Shown here: positions 1 to 14,600 of the stretch, piece after piece
Layout of the letters: every line of letters starts with the position of its first letter
Position numbering within the stretch: position 1 is the first letter of the stretch
DNA from: Thunnus maccoyii
Lineage: Eukaryota > Chordata > Actinopteri > Scombriformes > Scombridae
Reading direction: 5' to 3'
Assembly: GCF_910596095.1 (NCBI RefSeq)
Contig: NC_056552.1
Span: forward strand, 12,009,111 to 12,073,110
DNA: 64,000 nucleotides
Made by a program: the position numbers and the translations under genes
Notes under the pieces: generated by a model
Database searches by the model: none
What the model was told of the DNA's origin: nothing
What the model saw: the letters and a program-made list of their open reading frames with translations, nothing else

Positions 1-589
1 ATAATGTCACAGTGTCAGATGTTGATGTTAAAAGTGGTTGACGAGGTAAACATCTACAGAAGTAATCAGTGCTAGCAAAAAGCACCGGCTTCAGAGTGCT
101 CTGAAGTTTCCAACGTTTTTTTCTACTTTTAACCCGAGCGGACGTCAGCTCATGACAGATTTCTTTATATGAACACCTGCTCCACACACAGCGCGTAAGT
201 TTACTGCTCCGCTCCAGGGGTCACGCCGAGCCATGACTCCATTACACAGCACTGCAAAGTAAAATAAGTCGTTTACCTGTCGGAGGTGTGCTGGTCGTCT
301 GGAGCTCTTCATGATACTTCTCACTGTGGCTGTTTCTGCTTGTACTATTCCTCCCTGCATTATTTCTAACTGATCTGCTGAGCAAATAGCTCCAAATATG
401 TCTATACGTTGTTGTTTCGACCAGTTTGTAGCGCCACTAACGAAGCTCTGCTAATTCAGTGAGGAACATGTTTCACTTCCTTCACAATAAAAGCCTCCTA
501 TTATTCAGTCATTTAAAAGCTTTTAATTTTTCGTGAAGCAGGAAACGTTGGGTTTGCATTGGTGGTACAGTTCATGGATATATAAAGAG

Positions 590-1310
590 AACTGGATACA
601 GGAAGAGCGCCAGGCTTTGAAGCCAATTTGACATAGCGGCCAAATTATAACATAATTACAACGTCACGTGATGCACACTGGCCCAAAAAGACTTTTTCCC
701 ATAGACTTACATTGTGAAAGAGACATCCGTAAATCAGCAAATACATTTTTTTGAGCATCACAACCCCCACGAAATGACTCGTCTCGCTATCAGAATTAAA
801 TCCGTTCAGTCCGATCACATTTCAAAAGCCTAGAAGAGCCGTATGATTGAATTGTTTTATCCCCATTCAAGTTAGCCAGGGGGCTAAATCAGAAGTACAC
901 AAGTGTGCATGCTCTATGGGCCACACAATGCTGAAGATCCGGGCACTTTCATACCCAGAAATCAATTTTTTTTTGCTTCATGCGCCACTGAGCAACTTTC
1001 ATAGGAATGAACGGGGCCCCGCCTCTGACGCTGTATCCAGTTCTCCTTATACATCCATGGCACAGTTACACAACTCTGATGTGTAAAGCTGGCCAATCAG
1101 AACAGAGTGGGCTCATCGGGAGGGGGGCCTTAAAGAGACAGGAGCTCAAATGAACTGTTCAGAGACACAGGGTATAATGAGGGGCTGCAAAAAGGGCCAG
1201 TATATGATAAATAAGGATTTTTTTGAACTGTGAATCATGCAAGCTACTCTTGTGGAGTCAAAAATTAAAAATTTATAGCTGAAATGAGCATAATAGGTCT
1301 TCTTCAAATA
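590..1310. repeat. Composite dispersed repeat, with a relic of the TTAA-flanked MITE at its right end
   Basis: The part from about 1090 to 1300 matches the right half of the two complete TTAA-flanked MITEs at 61021-61579 and 62639-63180. Shared segments include GCCAATCAGAACAGAG, CTTAAAGAGACA, GAGGGGCTGCA and a run ending near GCATAATAGGTC, where the other copies have GCATAATATGTCCCC. The left part (590-1040) does not match those copies and looks like a different fish repeat into which, or beside which, the MITE fragment lies. The open frame at 847-1086 is contained in it and is not regarded as a gene. Confidence 0.55.
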
Positions 1311-1329
1311 TGAAAATCAAGCCAAGAGA

Positions 1330-1715
1330 CAGTTAGCCTAGCTTAGCATAAAGACTGGAAGAAGTGGAAAACAGCTGGCCTGGTTCTGTCCTAATGTAAG
1401 AAAAAATTACCAGTACCAGCACCCCTTGGGCTCACAAATTAATACTTTATGTTATATCTTGCCTGGCAAACTCACAGTGACGACAAGACTGCATGTGTGT
1501 TATTTAGTTTAGCTGTAGCCTCCTATTTAACAGACCTTCGGACAGAGCCAGGCTAGTTGTTTCCCCCTGTTCACAGTATTTATGCAATGCTAAGCTAAGC
1601 TAACCAGCTACTGACTCCAGCTAGCCTACATACTGTATTTACCATATAGACATGACTTACTCTTGGCAAGAAAGCAATTAAGCATATTTCCATATTTCCA
1701 AAAATGTCAAGTTAC
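1330..1715. repeat. Fold-back dispersed repeat, copy A (left arm missing)
   Basis: This copy shares long similarity with 3931-4364. Both carry AGCATAAA..ACTGGAA on the left, GAGCCAGGCTAG or AAGCCAGGCTAG with TTTCCCCCTGT in the middle, and CTCCAGCTAGCCTACATA on the right, followed by an arm with GGCAAGA. The left terminal arm seen in copy B is not evident here. The copies face the same way, about 2.6 kb apart, in the same zcchc24 intron. It has no coding capacity. Confidence 0.6.
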
Positions 1716-3930
1716 TCCTTGAAGGACTGCTAAAATTAAAATTACAAGAATTCCATATTCTGGATTTGAAAGCATCTTTTGGTGTTGCATTGTGGTCTAA
1801 AAGCAGTGTCAGAAGCTTTTCCAACCTGGTGAAAAAATGTATAAATCTATGGGAATCATTGAATTTGTAGCTTTATTGTATGTTAATGGTCAAAGAAAAA
1901 ACAAAGTTAAGGATTTTGATAATGGGATGAAATACTAGTTAGATGTTAAAACTAAACTACTCACTATGGGTTTCAGTCTTCAAAGACCAAATACACATCA
2001 AGGAATTCCTTCCATAAGCCTTGCTACTTCCAAAGTTCTTCTGTCCAGAGTATTTATCAAGTCAGTCATCTTTCCCACTCAAACATGATTAAACTGTAAC
2101 TGTAAAAACATGCTCTGAATGCAGACATGTCTGGGAAGCTGCTTACTGGCCCTTTAAATTAGCAGCCTATAGCTGTTCTTCTCTCTGCAAAGACAGAAGA
2201 GAGACAGACAGAGAGAGACGGAGATGACTGCAGCCAAGCAGAGCTGAGCGAACAATACAGCCTGACTTCCTGACCTTTGGTTCCACAGCTCCTCTGGAGA
2301 AACAATGCTCTCCTTATTTAGCCAAGGCCCTTCCCACCATACACCCATTTACTGTCAGCACACTGTCACTTGTGTATTCTCTTTACAGTAACCGGGTTCA
2401 GCTACTTAATTGGCAAGGGGTCATTAAAATGTTGTGACCCTGGGTTAAGGGGTGAAAGGTGTTAAACTGGCAATACATTTGGTCATTTGGTTGAAACTGA
2501 AAGATTTTACAATCAAAATGGTACAGAAGACTTTTTACAAGACTATCAGCTTCATCAATTCCTTTTCCTGCCACCACACATACAGTGAGACATCAAAAGT
2601 GTCCCAGCAGTATGTATTTCAGTTGTCTTGAGCTAAAAATGCCGCAGATTCCTGCCGGCAAGAACAAAAAGCAGTTTGTTCATTAGTTACAGCTTCTGAA
2701 GAACATTCAGCTCGGCTTCAACTGAAGAAGGCTTTGTCATGACAGCTCCGCAATCATTACTTTGAGTCTGAAATATTAGCCACACATGATAAAATCTGAC
2801 ATCATCTTTCTAAAACAGAGCAAGAGCGACAGAGAGCCAGCCAGCATAAATGGTTTCCAGATTTTGCACATTTCAAAGGGCGTGGCTGCAAAGAAGAATC
2901 GTAAATATCTCAGTAATCCTTTGACAGCTTAACCCCCTAGTGAGTCAAGTAACCCAACTCTCCACAACGCTGTCACCAGGATGTTTATCACTGACACGCT
3001 GAGCACAGCATGGATAGCATATCTTATACATTCAACTAGGACAGCAACCCAAATTATTGATGCTAACAGAAGAGTATGCTTCCAATGAGGTGCCATATGT
3101 TTCTGTATAAAAGATGAAAACTTTTAGAGTTGATACGGGCCCCATTCCACCCACAGAAAGGCTGTTAAAGACCCCGCACACCCACTTCCTGTGTGCTTCT
3201 TCTCTCATCTTAGTGAGCCGTGACATTCTTTGATTCCTGTCCACTACAGCTCCAGTGCAAACCAGTCAGCTATGGAAGCCTGCAACAGGCAGTCCAAACT
3301 CCTACTGATAATATGTTTTAAATCACTCAAAAAAGAAGAAGCTTTTAACCATGTCATTTTTTAAAGGCTTTGATTTATCTACGCATTACCACAATACCAT
3401 ATCCTTCATTTGAAAAAACATACTGTGCAAAATCTGGTGTTTCAAAGATACAGTTTCCCTAATTGGTCAGCTTATACCTTAAATAGGCCGAATCTATGGG
3501 CTAATATACAGTATACTTTAAAATAAGTGCTGGCATGTTCGTTCAACAGTCTTGAAGTGGTGAAAAGCTCCTTTTGAACATTCAGACAGGATGGGATCTG
3601 CTTTAGCCAAATATCTTTAGTGTACTGACAGTCAAACCCACTTTCTGCAGCAATTGGCCAGATATGCACAGATGTGAAAATATTAAGAGCTATAAGCTCA
3701 CTGCAAATGATTTTCTCCACATTCCTCACATTCCTCTTCTGCTCGTGTTCACTTCTTAACTGCAACAATCTCGACTGAGTTGGTAGTGATGGAGGCAATA
3801 AGCGTTTAGAAATGAGACTAGAGTAGAGAGTGTTTGAAATGTGGATCTAGTTCAAAACAGATAGTGAGCTGATAGACAGGCTCTTCCCACGTTTACGCTT
3901 GTTGTTTTTGCATCGAAGTTGGAATCGATG

Positions 3931-4364
3931 TTTGGGAAATACGCTTATTCACTTTCTTGCAGAGAGTTATATGAGAAGACTGATACCACTCTCATGTCTG
4001 TACAGTAAATATATAAGCTAGACAGAGCCAGCAGCCAGTTAGTTTAGCGTAGCATAAAAACTGGAAACAGGGGGAAACAGTTAGCCTGGCTCTGCCCCAA
4101 GGTAACAAAATCAGCACAACTAAAACTCAGTAATTACCACTTTATTTCTCATCTCTTTAATCAAATCAACAACAATTTGTCGTTTTACAGGGAGTTATGC
4201 ATCTTTGGACAAAGCCAGGCTAGCTATTTCCCCCTGTTTTTAGGCTATATGCTATGCTAAGCGAAGCAGCTGCTGGCTCCAGCTAGCCTACATATTTACC
4301 ACACAGATGTAAGAGTGGTATTAGTCTTCTCACCTAACTATCGGCAAGAGAGTGATTTCCCAAA
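3931..4364. repeat. Fold-back dispersed repeat, copy B, with about 60-bp terminal inverted arms
   Basis: The left arm begins TTTGGGAAAT and carries GAGAAGACTGATACCACTCT. The right arm carries AGAGTGGTATTAGTCTTCTC and ends ATTTCCCAAA, so the two ends pair with each other over roughly 60 bp with one small gap. Sub-terminal parts (AGCATAAAAACTGG.. and ..GCTATGCTAAGC) are also partly self-complementary. The structure fits a non-autonomous fold-back DNA element. I cannot assign a superfamily with certainty. Confidence 0.65.
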
Positions 4365-5327
4365 ATGTCTTAAAAGCTACAGCTTTAAGCTCAGACAGCT
4401 GGTATTCAACCCATACCAAGGAATGTGGCAACCTCTGTTACCTGCAATATTTTAATCCCCCAACCATTAGGACAGTTGACACTCTAAAAAACTATACACT
4501 ACTTGGCTTTTCTGAAATACCTTAAACACAAAATTACAAAAACTGTTACTTATATAACGAGATTTAATTGCTAAACATTATTATCTGGGGGATAATCAGA
4601 GAATCCTGCAGTTTTTATGCTTTTAAAACCCTCTCACTAGCGAATCCTCTGTTTGCCTCACAAGAGGAAGCAATTTCACTTTATAGGCTTCTTTATATAA
4701 TTGACCAGTAAAAGTTAACCAGCTATTTGAAGTTCTACTTTTTGCTACCTTGCTTCTTGGACACATCCTGTCCATCAGTCATTTGATTATTTCCATTACA
4801 CCTAACAAATGTCAGGCATTTCCCTCTGAACATGATCAATGGGAAAACGCAGCTGCACATAAAGCAGCGGTAATATTTCTTTCGTGTTTTGAGTAGAGGT
4901 CGTGCCTAGTTCCACAGAGAAACCTATCATCTTTCATTAAGGCCAGCTCTGAGATTCAATCTGGCATCTGCTGCTCATTACCAACCTTGCAGTGGTACAT
5001 CTAACTCAAATATGTGCTGAGGAATCTATTTCACACAGAAAAAAATAATACAAACATGACATTCTAACTGAGAATTTATCATTTTAATAAAAGGATGGAT
5101 AGTCTAACTGCATCTATGTGAGAAAACGTGGATTTCATCTGAGATTAAGATCAAATATGTCACCTTATTAACTATGATTTTCTCCTTATCAGACAGCACT
5201 TTGTATGTTCTTTGAAACATAATGACGCATTTGATAGACAGCTCAAATTATCACCCACATAGTGCACAACTGTTTCATTTTAGGCTACTGGCTGTGTGGA
5301 TCTGCACCTGACTGATGTAAAGCATCA

Positions 5328-7068
<1,741 letters not shown>

Positions 7069-8800
7069 ATTGCTTTTGGAAGGCTGCGCCTCTTGGAACA
7101 GCACCGTCAGAACTGCCGGATTTTCTGGACCACCCAATTCCTTTCAGTCATCCCCTTTGAATCGGCTGGATGGGTGTGATCTTTGTGTGCACCTGGGGAG
7201 CCCTGGAGGACCCCAGTAACGGCACAACGGTGACGGGGGAGTTTGCAGTGAAAGCATGAAGCGCAAAACCCTGAATGCCAGCTGGAAGCTGGAAGCAGCG
7301 TTCCCGGCAAAGAGTCTGAGTTGCGTCACATCCAATAGGAGGTCCCACATGCATCTATCTGCTTACATTTCCTTTGCATAATTAGAGCCACAGTTACCAG
7401 TATATCTGGGAGGGACCCCCACTTACCTATTGCGGAGCACTATGTAGAGTAACTAGGAGTTTCAATGGAGTATTTTGCCCAAAACACCGGTGTACATTTT
7501 GGACTTCTGAAACAGTTTTGAATGAGTTTCTTTTAATTTATTTCAAGAAAGCATTGCAATTCATAACATATACTTTTAATATCCTATTCAGTCATATTTC
7601 ATATTTTGTCGTTATCTTATTGTGTTTTATGCAAAAGTACAAAAATAAAATATAATTGTTGTGTTGCTAAATTTTCTTAATAAAATGAATGTTGCTGCTC
7701 AGTTTTTGTGATGCTTATGGTCAACAACTGATGAATCTGTATATTTTACTGCCCCAAACCTGATGTACAATATGTGCTATTTCGCACAGATGGCCATGTA
7801 AGGGTTACAGTTGGTGGAGAGAGATTTAACTATATGGCCAATAAAAATGTATATATGGTCTACCATACACTTATTGTCCACAAGTAGGCTGCTGCCATCT
7901 ACTGTTTTAAGTTGATACTGAGTACACTCAACACAATACAGTGATTCTTCAGTTTCATGAACAGCAGCTGCAGATCAAATGCTGCATATGAAATTCCATA
8001 AATTGTGGGCTGGGTGTTATTGTAAGCTGTAGGCTCGGCTGTAGGTTTGTCTGTGTGTGATATTGTAGCTCATCTCCCTCCCTGCATGTTTTCTTTTGGG
8101 AAAGAATTAGGAATCATCAATAAGTTACCCTATAAACAAAAAGCTGACGTGTGCCCAGCTGACTCAATGGGAAAATTTAAAAAAAAAAAAAAAAAAAAGA
8201 TAAAGAAAAATACGGATGTTTATCAGCATTAATTTATTTTAAAGAAACGTTTTAATGAACGAATCTAATTTTAATAAGTGACCCAGTGACTCAGTATTAA
8301 AATCAATAACTGTGCGTATGTAAGCCTCTGCTGCAGCCCTCCTTAATTGGTAATTAAGCCAGAGCCAATCAGTGACGTCTACACATAGTGGTCAGTTCAA
8401 CAGAGTTATGTGTGTAGACGCTTACACCTTCTCTCCTGCCTCGTTGTAGGCGTGAATGACACACCTGTTAGCACTCCTATATACATTCATTTTGAAGGAT
8501 TCATTTGTTGATTTCCATATTTTGGCGTTTGCACCACTTATGACCATGTGCTAGCCTAATTGCCTTGCTGTTATTAATTGGAGAGGCATTTTGCCAATTT
8601 AGTTGTGAGCTTATTACAATACTTCAGCTATTCCTGGTGTGCATATGGTGCATCCAGTCATCCTTTGACTGGAGTCATGTCATAGTATTGCCAACCCAGA
8701 TTAAGTGTTCCCTGAAGTCTAGACAGCATGTTATATTTTATCAGTTGACGTCAGAGTGTCGATGTCCCCAGTATCAGTGTCCCCTGTTGAGAGATAATAT
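7069..8800. promoter_or_regulatory. Divergent intergenic/promoter interval between zcchc24 and anxa11
   Basis: zcchc24 is read leftwards from 7068 and anxa11 rightwards, so about 1.8 kb separates their 5' ends and must contain both promoters. The part nearest zcchc24 (7069-7370) is the richest in G+C and is the likely zcchc24 5' UTR and promoter. The middle (7500-8300) is AT-rich and includes an A-run at about 8168-8198. I cannot point to a specific transcription-factor site. Short open frames at 7107-7354 on the minus strand and 8047-8232 on the plus strand are not supported as genes. Confidence 0.4.
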
Positions 8801-8929
8801 ATGGCGGGCCGCTGTATCTCACTTCTCGGAATGCTGCTGCAGGAAGGAAACAATACTGAGGTCCCACCCACACAAGCTTCTCCCTATCCGGCTCTTCCTG
8901 GATCTGAAGTCCACATCTGTTAACCTACG
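8800..8929 (+). other. anxa11: Possible non-coding first exon of anxa11
   Basis: The first coding exon of anxa11 is preceded by a good acceptor (TTTCACCTCCAG, exon from 11295), so at least one upstream exon is needed. The best donor nearby is TAACCTAC|GTAAGT after 8929, in a locally GC-richer segment. The start of this exon is a guess. The intron would be about 2.4 kb. RNA evidence would decide. Confidence 0.3.
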
Positions 8930-11294
8930 TAAGTAACCTTTAATTTTCTGTTTCTGCGCTGCTAAACTCCGGGGAATATTAGTCTAACTATGCATGACAG
9001 CACGCAACGAAGTTCAACAAAGTGCTTGAATACATTTTGCGGCGTCTGCAATGTAGGAAATTAGCCTCGCCCAATTAAACAGACAGTCGCTGTTGCGCTG
9101 TTTAACGGAAACCTGACATAACGGCAATAAAGTCATAAAACAACTAACTGACACTTTTAACTGTAAAGGTTTATCTATCTAAGTTAACGTGTTAGCTAAT
9201 CCTCTAATCCACTGTGTGTTCACTCAGTCCTGGATGCTAGCGTTAAATGCTAAATAGTAACTTCGTCCGAGAACATTATGTAACGTTAACGGACAGCAGG
9301 GTAGGTTCAAGCTCTGCGACATTAAAGAAGATGTTGGAGTGAAGTAGCATGTTAAGGCTTTATAGTATTTGTGTTTTACACTCTTATTACGCCTTATGTA
9401 TACAGGCAGAAGACGAAGCTGCTACAAAATGTTAACGTTATGAGGCTGTGGCTGTTCAGCGAGTTTGGAAATCACGGGCCTGTGATGCTCAGAGGCTTTC
9501 TGGCGCTCTTCGTAAAATCGTAAAAGTCTAAGCTGCAGGTTGTAAAGACGCACACAATCGCGCATTTAAGTGCTTAAGTATAATAAAATGCATAGCGTAG
9601 CAACAGTAGCATCTGGCGACTCTCTTAAAAAGTCAAGACGTTCAAAATGTTTGAAGCCAATCAGGCGTTTGTTTGTTTTTCCTTGAAAAGCAATTACAAA
9701 TTAAACTTGTCACAATACTTAACTGTGAGGTGTCATTGATTTCTGCCAAGATTTTATGTTTTCGGGGGAAAAAAACCTAATATGGATATAAAAATTATTT
9801 TATCCCCCATTTGGGTCCTAAGTGTGTGGCGTGATGGAAGTGCTGCTGGAATTTCCGATAACACTTAAAAGCCTCAGCAGTGCTTTCAGGGGTCCAAGGG
9901 AAAAAGCTGGAAAGCAGCTTGAGTTTTTACAACCAAACGCCCTTGAATAAGTCAACACTAACTGTGTGTTTAGGTCTGTTTAAATTCCCCAATGTATACG
10001 CACTCTTGGTGCATCCTTGCATATAAAACAATTACATCAAAAGTCTTAACTAAAATTCAAATCAATAACTGAAAATAAGTTGAGTTTTTACAGCCAAACA
10101 GATGCACACTGCATGCTTTTCTACTACAGACCCTGAAGGTCTCAGAAAAAACCCTCCTGGCAACCCTGTCTCTTGTTTGCATGCAAACAAAACGAATTGT
10201 AATGAGTATTTTGCTCAGTTGTGGGATGACGCAGCCACACTCGGAACAGTTGCGTAATTCCAACAACAGACCTCTATATAGATGACATTCCACGAAAAAG
10301 ATCATGAAATAGGAATTTGTGGCGGTCTAATCTGATTCTGGGTTGATGCAGTTTTCACTCTCGTGGTTTTTGAGAAATGGGAAGGAAAACTTCAAGAATA
10401 ATGAGTTTATGTCAGCATCATATGTTAGGGATCAAGGCAGAAGGAAGCGATTAGTTTCTGTCATAATAACTGAGATGTGGTCAGACAATCTTACATTTGT
10501 TCATGGCCAGGACTTCATATCAAATTGAAAATAAGGATATGGCAAGTTCTCTCTTTTCCTTTTTTTTGCTTTAAATCTGATTTGGCCATTTCATGGTGTA
10601 ATCTGCAAGAAACTCTTGTGAAATCCTTGTTTAAAGCTGTATCTCATTAACTTGTAGAAGTCAACAGGTGGAGCAGTTTATTAGGCCAACACCAGATGGG
10701 TGCAGGAGTGGCTGATATGTTTGTGTTATTTTTAGAACACTATATGGAAATTCCACACTAATAATAGATTATTATTAGTAGACTATTGTTAGAAGAGTTG
10801 TCAATGTCATTTTTTTTTTCTGATGTTGGATAGCTCCTGTGTTTTTAGGTTGCTCAAACATTATTTCATAAACACAACTTAAGTTAATTAAGTCATGGGA
10901 TCACAAAAATCTAAGTACACTTTTATATAATGGCCATTTTTTGACCTTAGTTGGGTGAAAAAAAAGTCTCAGGAACTAAATATCATATTCCTGTTGGAAT
11001 TACTGCATTTGGAGAATCAAATGAAGGAATGCACCAACTCAAGACAACAAGTCATTGCTTGTTCTGAATGAACAATTCTTGTTCTGGCGGTACATGGCAG
11101 TCGCAATCGTTATGTTTGGCCATCATCACTCAGTACAGCAAACTACATTAAGACTTAAATTTCGCTGGTACAAATGTGGGTGAAGTTCATGAGGTCCTAA
11201 AAAGTTTCCCGGAAAAGGTCCAAAGTTGTCTAAAAGTGCATATGATGGCCCTAATACATCACAGTAACAAATCACGACTTAATTTCACCTCCAG
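8930..11294 (+). other. Presumed anxa11 intron 1
   Basis: Nothing coding is recognised here. The left third is fairly CpG-containing (several AACGTTAACG-like segments near 9190-9440), which may reflect a promoter-proximal region. The rest is AT-rich. The open frames at 10057-10305 on the minus strand and 10343-10528 on the plus strand have no recognisable features. Confidence 0.4.
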
Positions 11295-11303
11295 GTCCTA
11301 AAG

Positions 11304-11661
11304 ATGAGCTACCCAGGATACCCTCCTCAGTCAGGTGGATACCCACCACAGGCAGGAGGCTACCCACCTCAACCAGGGGCATATCCACCCCAAGCAGGCG
11401 GCTACCCACCAGCAGCAGGGGGCTACCCACCAGCAGCAGGCGGCTACCCTCCTGCAGCAGGAGGCTACCCCCCACAGGCAGGTGGATTCCCACCCCAGGC
11501 CGGTGGTTACCCTCCAGCAGCAGGCGGTTACCCTCCAGCAGCAGGGGGCTACCCTCCCCAGGCTGGTGGCTACCCTGCCCCCGCTGGAGGCTTCCCTCCT
11601 CAGGCAGGAGGATACCCACCACAGCCTGGAGCAGGAGGCTATCCATCCATGCCTCCAGCAG
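11304..11661 (+). repeat. anxa11: Coding 21-bp minisatellite (YPPQAGG heptads) in the first coding exon of anxa11
   Basis: After MSYPG the exon encodes about 15 consecutive heptads of the form [Y/F]-P-P-[Q/A]-[A/S/P]-G-G, ending in a shorter YPSMPPAG unit. The DNA period is 21 bp (TACCCACCACAGGCAGGAGG and variants). Because the unit lacks stops, two plus-strand frames and a 155-codon minus-strand frame (11272-11739) are also open across it; those are by-products. The two next small exons continue the Gly/Pro/Tyr bias less regularly. Confidence 0.9.
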
Positions 11662-14600
11662 GTGAGGCTGCAAGATACGAAGTGTTAATGGAGTTATGAG
11701 TCTTAATATGCAGTTTATTTTGCCAAAAAATACAGACAACCAAAATATTGAAAGAATATTTCAGCTTTGTCCGTTTTGTTTTTAGTGTTATGTCAATATT
11801 TTCTTTGCAGGTGGAGGCTGGGGTGCAGCACCAGGCGGCTATGGCGCGGTACATAAATTCTTATCTCACTCATCAGTGGCACGTCATTAATAACATATGG
11901 ACTGACTTAAGCTAAATCTCCTGTTTGCTGAAATCACCTTATCTTCACCAGCCCCACAGCCTTATTTGCTCTATAAGAGGTTAGTCACTATGTGCTTAGG
12001 CACTTACAGCTGTCCTCTGTTTGCAGCCAGGAGGGGCTCAGCAGGGATACCCAGGGGGCCCTGCCCCAGGCCAGCAGCCCATGCCAAATTACCCCGGCGC
12101 CCCCACTACTAACCCCTCAATGCCTGGACATGGAAGTGGAGCTCCATCCCACCAACAGGCACCTGCCATTCCTGTAAGATGCATTTGTCTTCTGTCTTAG
12201 GACTTCCCTGAAGCTTTGTTCCAATGCACGAACAGCAAAACACACCTATGTAACTGCAGTATTTTATCTTCTATTTATAGAAAGGGTACAGGGGCTCTAT
12301 TAAAGACTTTCCTGGGGCTGATCCACTGAGGGATGTTGAAGTTCTTCGAAAGGCTATGAAGGGTTTTGGTCAGTATATGATGTTCATTTGACTATGCATC
12401 AAAATAAGTCAATGATGGACCTTTTTACACATCATTAACTGATTCTAATAAACATCTTGAACAGGCACTGATGAAAACGCCATTATTGAACTTCTGGGAA
12501 GTCGTACCAACAAGCAGAGGGTTCCAATGGTAGCAGGCTACAAAACAACTTATGGGAAGGTACGTTTTCTAATACATTTTTTCAAAAGTTTTGTTTGTTG
12601 AAATTGCTTCTGTGCTCTGTTAGCTCTCATGGCCTACATATGATAATTATATCTGACCTTGCTCTCATGTTTTTGTCTCAGGATTTATTCCATGATCTGA
12701 AGTCTGAGCTCACTGGACACTTTGAAAAACTGGTTCTCGCCATGTTGATGAGACCAGCGTACTTTGATGCAGCTGAACTCCGCGAGGCTATAAAGGTTAA
12801 AGGCTTGAGTCACTGCCTCAATAAACTAAACCACATTGTGTGACACATTATGTAATTAGGTAAAGAAGGGAAAAGAAAATCTTTAAATGCAAGTGAAGGT
12901 CAAACAAGTTGAAACTTGAGTCATGGCTGATAACCGATGAATGTTCACCATATTTACTCAATGAAGAAAGTTTGTCATTGAATGTCTTTCTAAGACTTTG
13001 TTTTTGTTTTGTTTTGTTGTGTTTTTCAGGGTGCAGGAACTGATGAAGCGTGTCTGATTGAGATTCTTTCATCACGTTCCAATGCTGAGATTTGTGAAAT
13101 CACCAAAGTCTACAAAGCTGGTTAGTTCCGATTCATTCGCACTTTGCTTCTGATCTTTTAATAGTCTGTTCTCCACAGTATGAGAGAATAATGAATGTGA
13201 ATGTAAACTTGCAATTTGAGTTAGTACGCTGTTCATATTTCACATTCAAGCTGTAGCTAGTCTGAAAAAAATATAAATGTTACACAAATTAATGTATTTT
13301 CCTAAAAAGCCTCACCTTCTTTCCAGAGTATGGGAAGAGCCTGGAGGACGCCATCAGCAATGACACCTCCGGTCATTTCCGCCGGCTCCTGGTCTCTCTC
13401 TGTCAGGTAGCTGCTGCAAATTTTATATCTGATTTAATTATAAGCTCACATGAACAAAGTAATGACTACATCCATGCACTACACCCGTGTAAAGTGTTTT
13501 TAGTGAGTGTCTTACTTTTTCCAGGGAAATCGTGATGAGAGAGAGACTGTTGACATTTCCCTGGCCAAACAGGATGCACAGGTACCGGTTTAAAGTTGGT
13601 TGTGTTGTATATTATTCTTGCAAAAGGCATTGCCAACCCTTATTTTATGTTCCTTCCTCTTTTAATTTGTGTGTGTGTGTATAACAGAAACTGTATGCTG
13701 CTGGGGAAAATAAAGTAGGAACTGATGAGTCTCAGTTTAATGCCATCCTTTGTGCTCGCAGCAAGCCTCACCTTCGGGCAGGTGTGTAATTTTAACATTG
13801 TTGTACTTCCACAAGATGATTTTCCTTCCTCTGTCTCTTGAAGTTAATAAGATTTCTGCCTTGTTTTTCCAGTGTCATAACTGCACATGTTGACCTTTTT
13901 TGGTACACATTGCTCATATGTTTGCACAAGTTTTCCAATATTATGATTTTAACCATCTCACCTCTGATTCTGGTCTTTTTTTTTTTTAGTCTTCCAGGAG
14001 TACCAGCAGATGTGTGGGAGAGACATTGAGAAGAGCATCTGCAGGGAAATGTCTGGCGATTTGGAGTCTGGCATGGTGGCTGTGGGTACGTTCTTGAGGT
14101 TTCCAAACTAAAGTGGCTTTCCAAAAACATGTTGGTACTTTTAGTTTATTTATTGAAGTCATTCTTCGAAATGTTTGTTTCACAAGGCTTTCCTGGAAAG
14201 AACGAAAAATATCTTGCACATGCAAACAGGCTGCTGACCCAAGTAGCTTTTTTTAATACTCGATGATCGGTCGAAAACAAATGGTGGAATGCTAGATTGA
14301 AGCTGCTCATTTCTCCAAATTTGCCATTTAAAAATGGAAGATTTTTAAGAATCTACAGTACAGTTGCATCAAAATACAACTGTTGATGGGCAATCATCCT
14401 GGGGGTTTTGTAGAATGAACTGAGTCAGACTTCAAGTTATTTCAAAGATGCCACGCCTACAAGAATTTGGCGATGAACCACAGCTGCCTCTCTTTCTCTA
14501 GTATAGCTATTGTTGGGCTGCATTAAATTTGAATGTACATTAGTGCCTCATGCTGTCTCATCCAGTCAGTGTTTAGACTGTCTGAGTCATTTCATTTACC

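Noticed and set aside
145..360. Minus-strand frame of 71 codons with a plausible donor (CTCCGACAG|GTAAAC), possibly the first exon of another gene
   Set aside because: The peptide (MKSSRRPAHLRQ before the donor) matches no protein I know, it would be nested in a zcchc24 intron on the same strand, and one donor alone is weak evidence. It deserves a transcript check but is not annotated.
11272..11739. 155-codon minus-strand open frame over the anxa11 head exon
   Set aside because: It is the reverse frame of a stop-free 21-bp repeat and shows only Leu/Gly/Glu periodicity; a by-product of the coding minisatellite.
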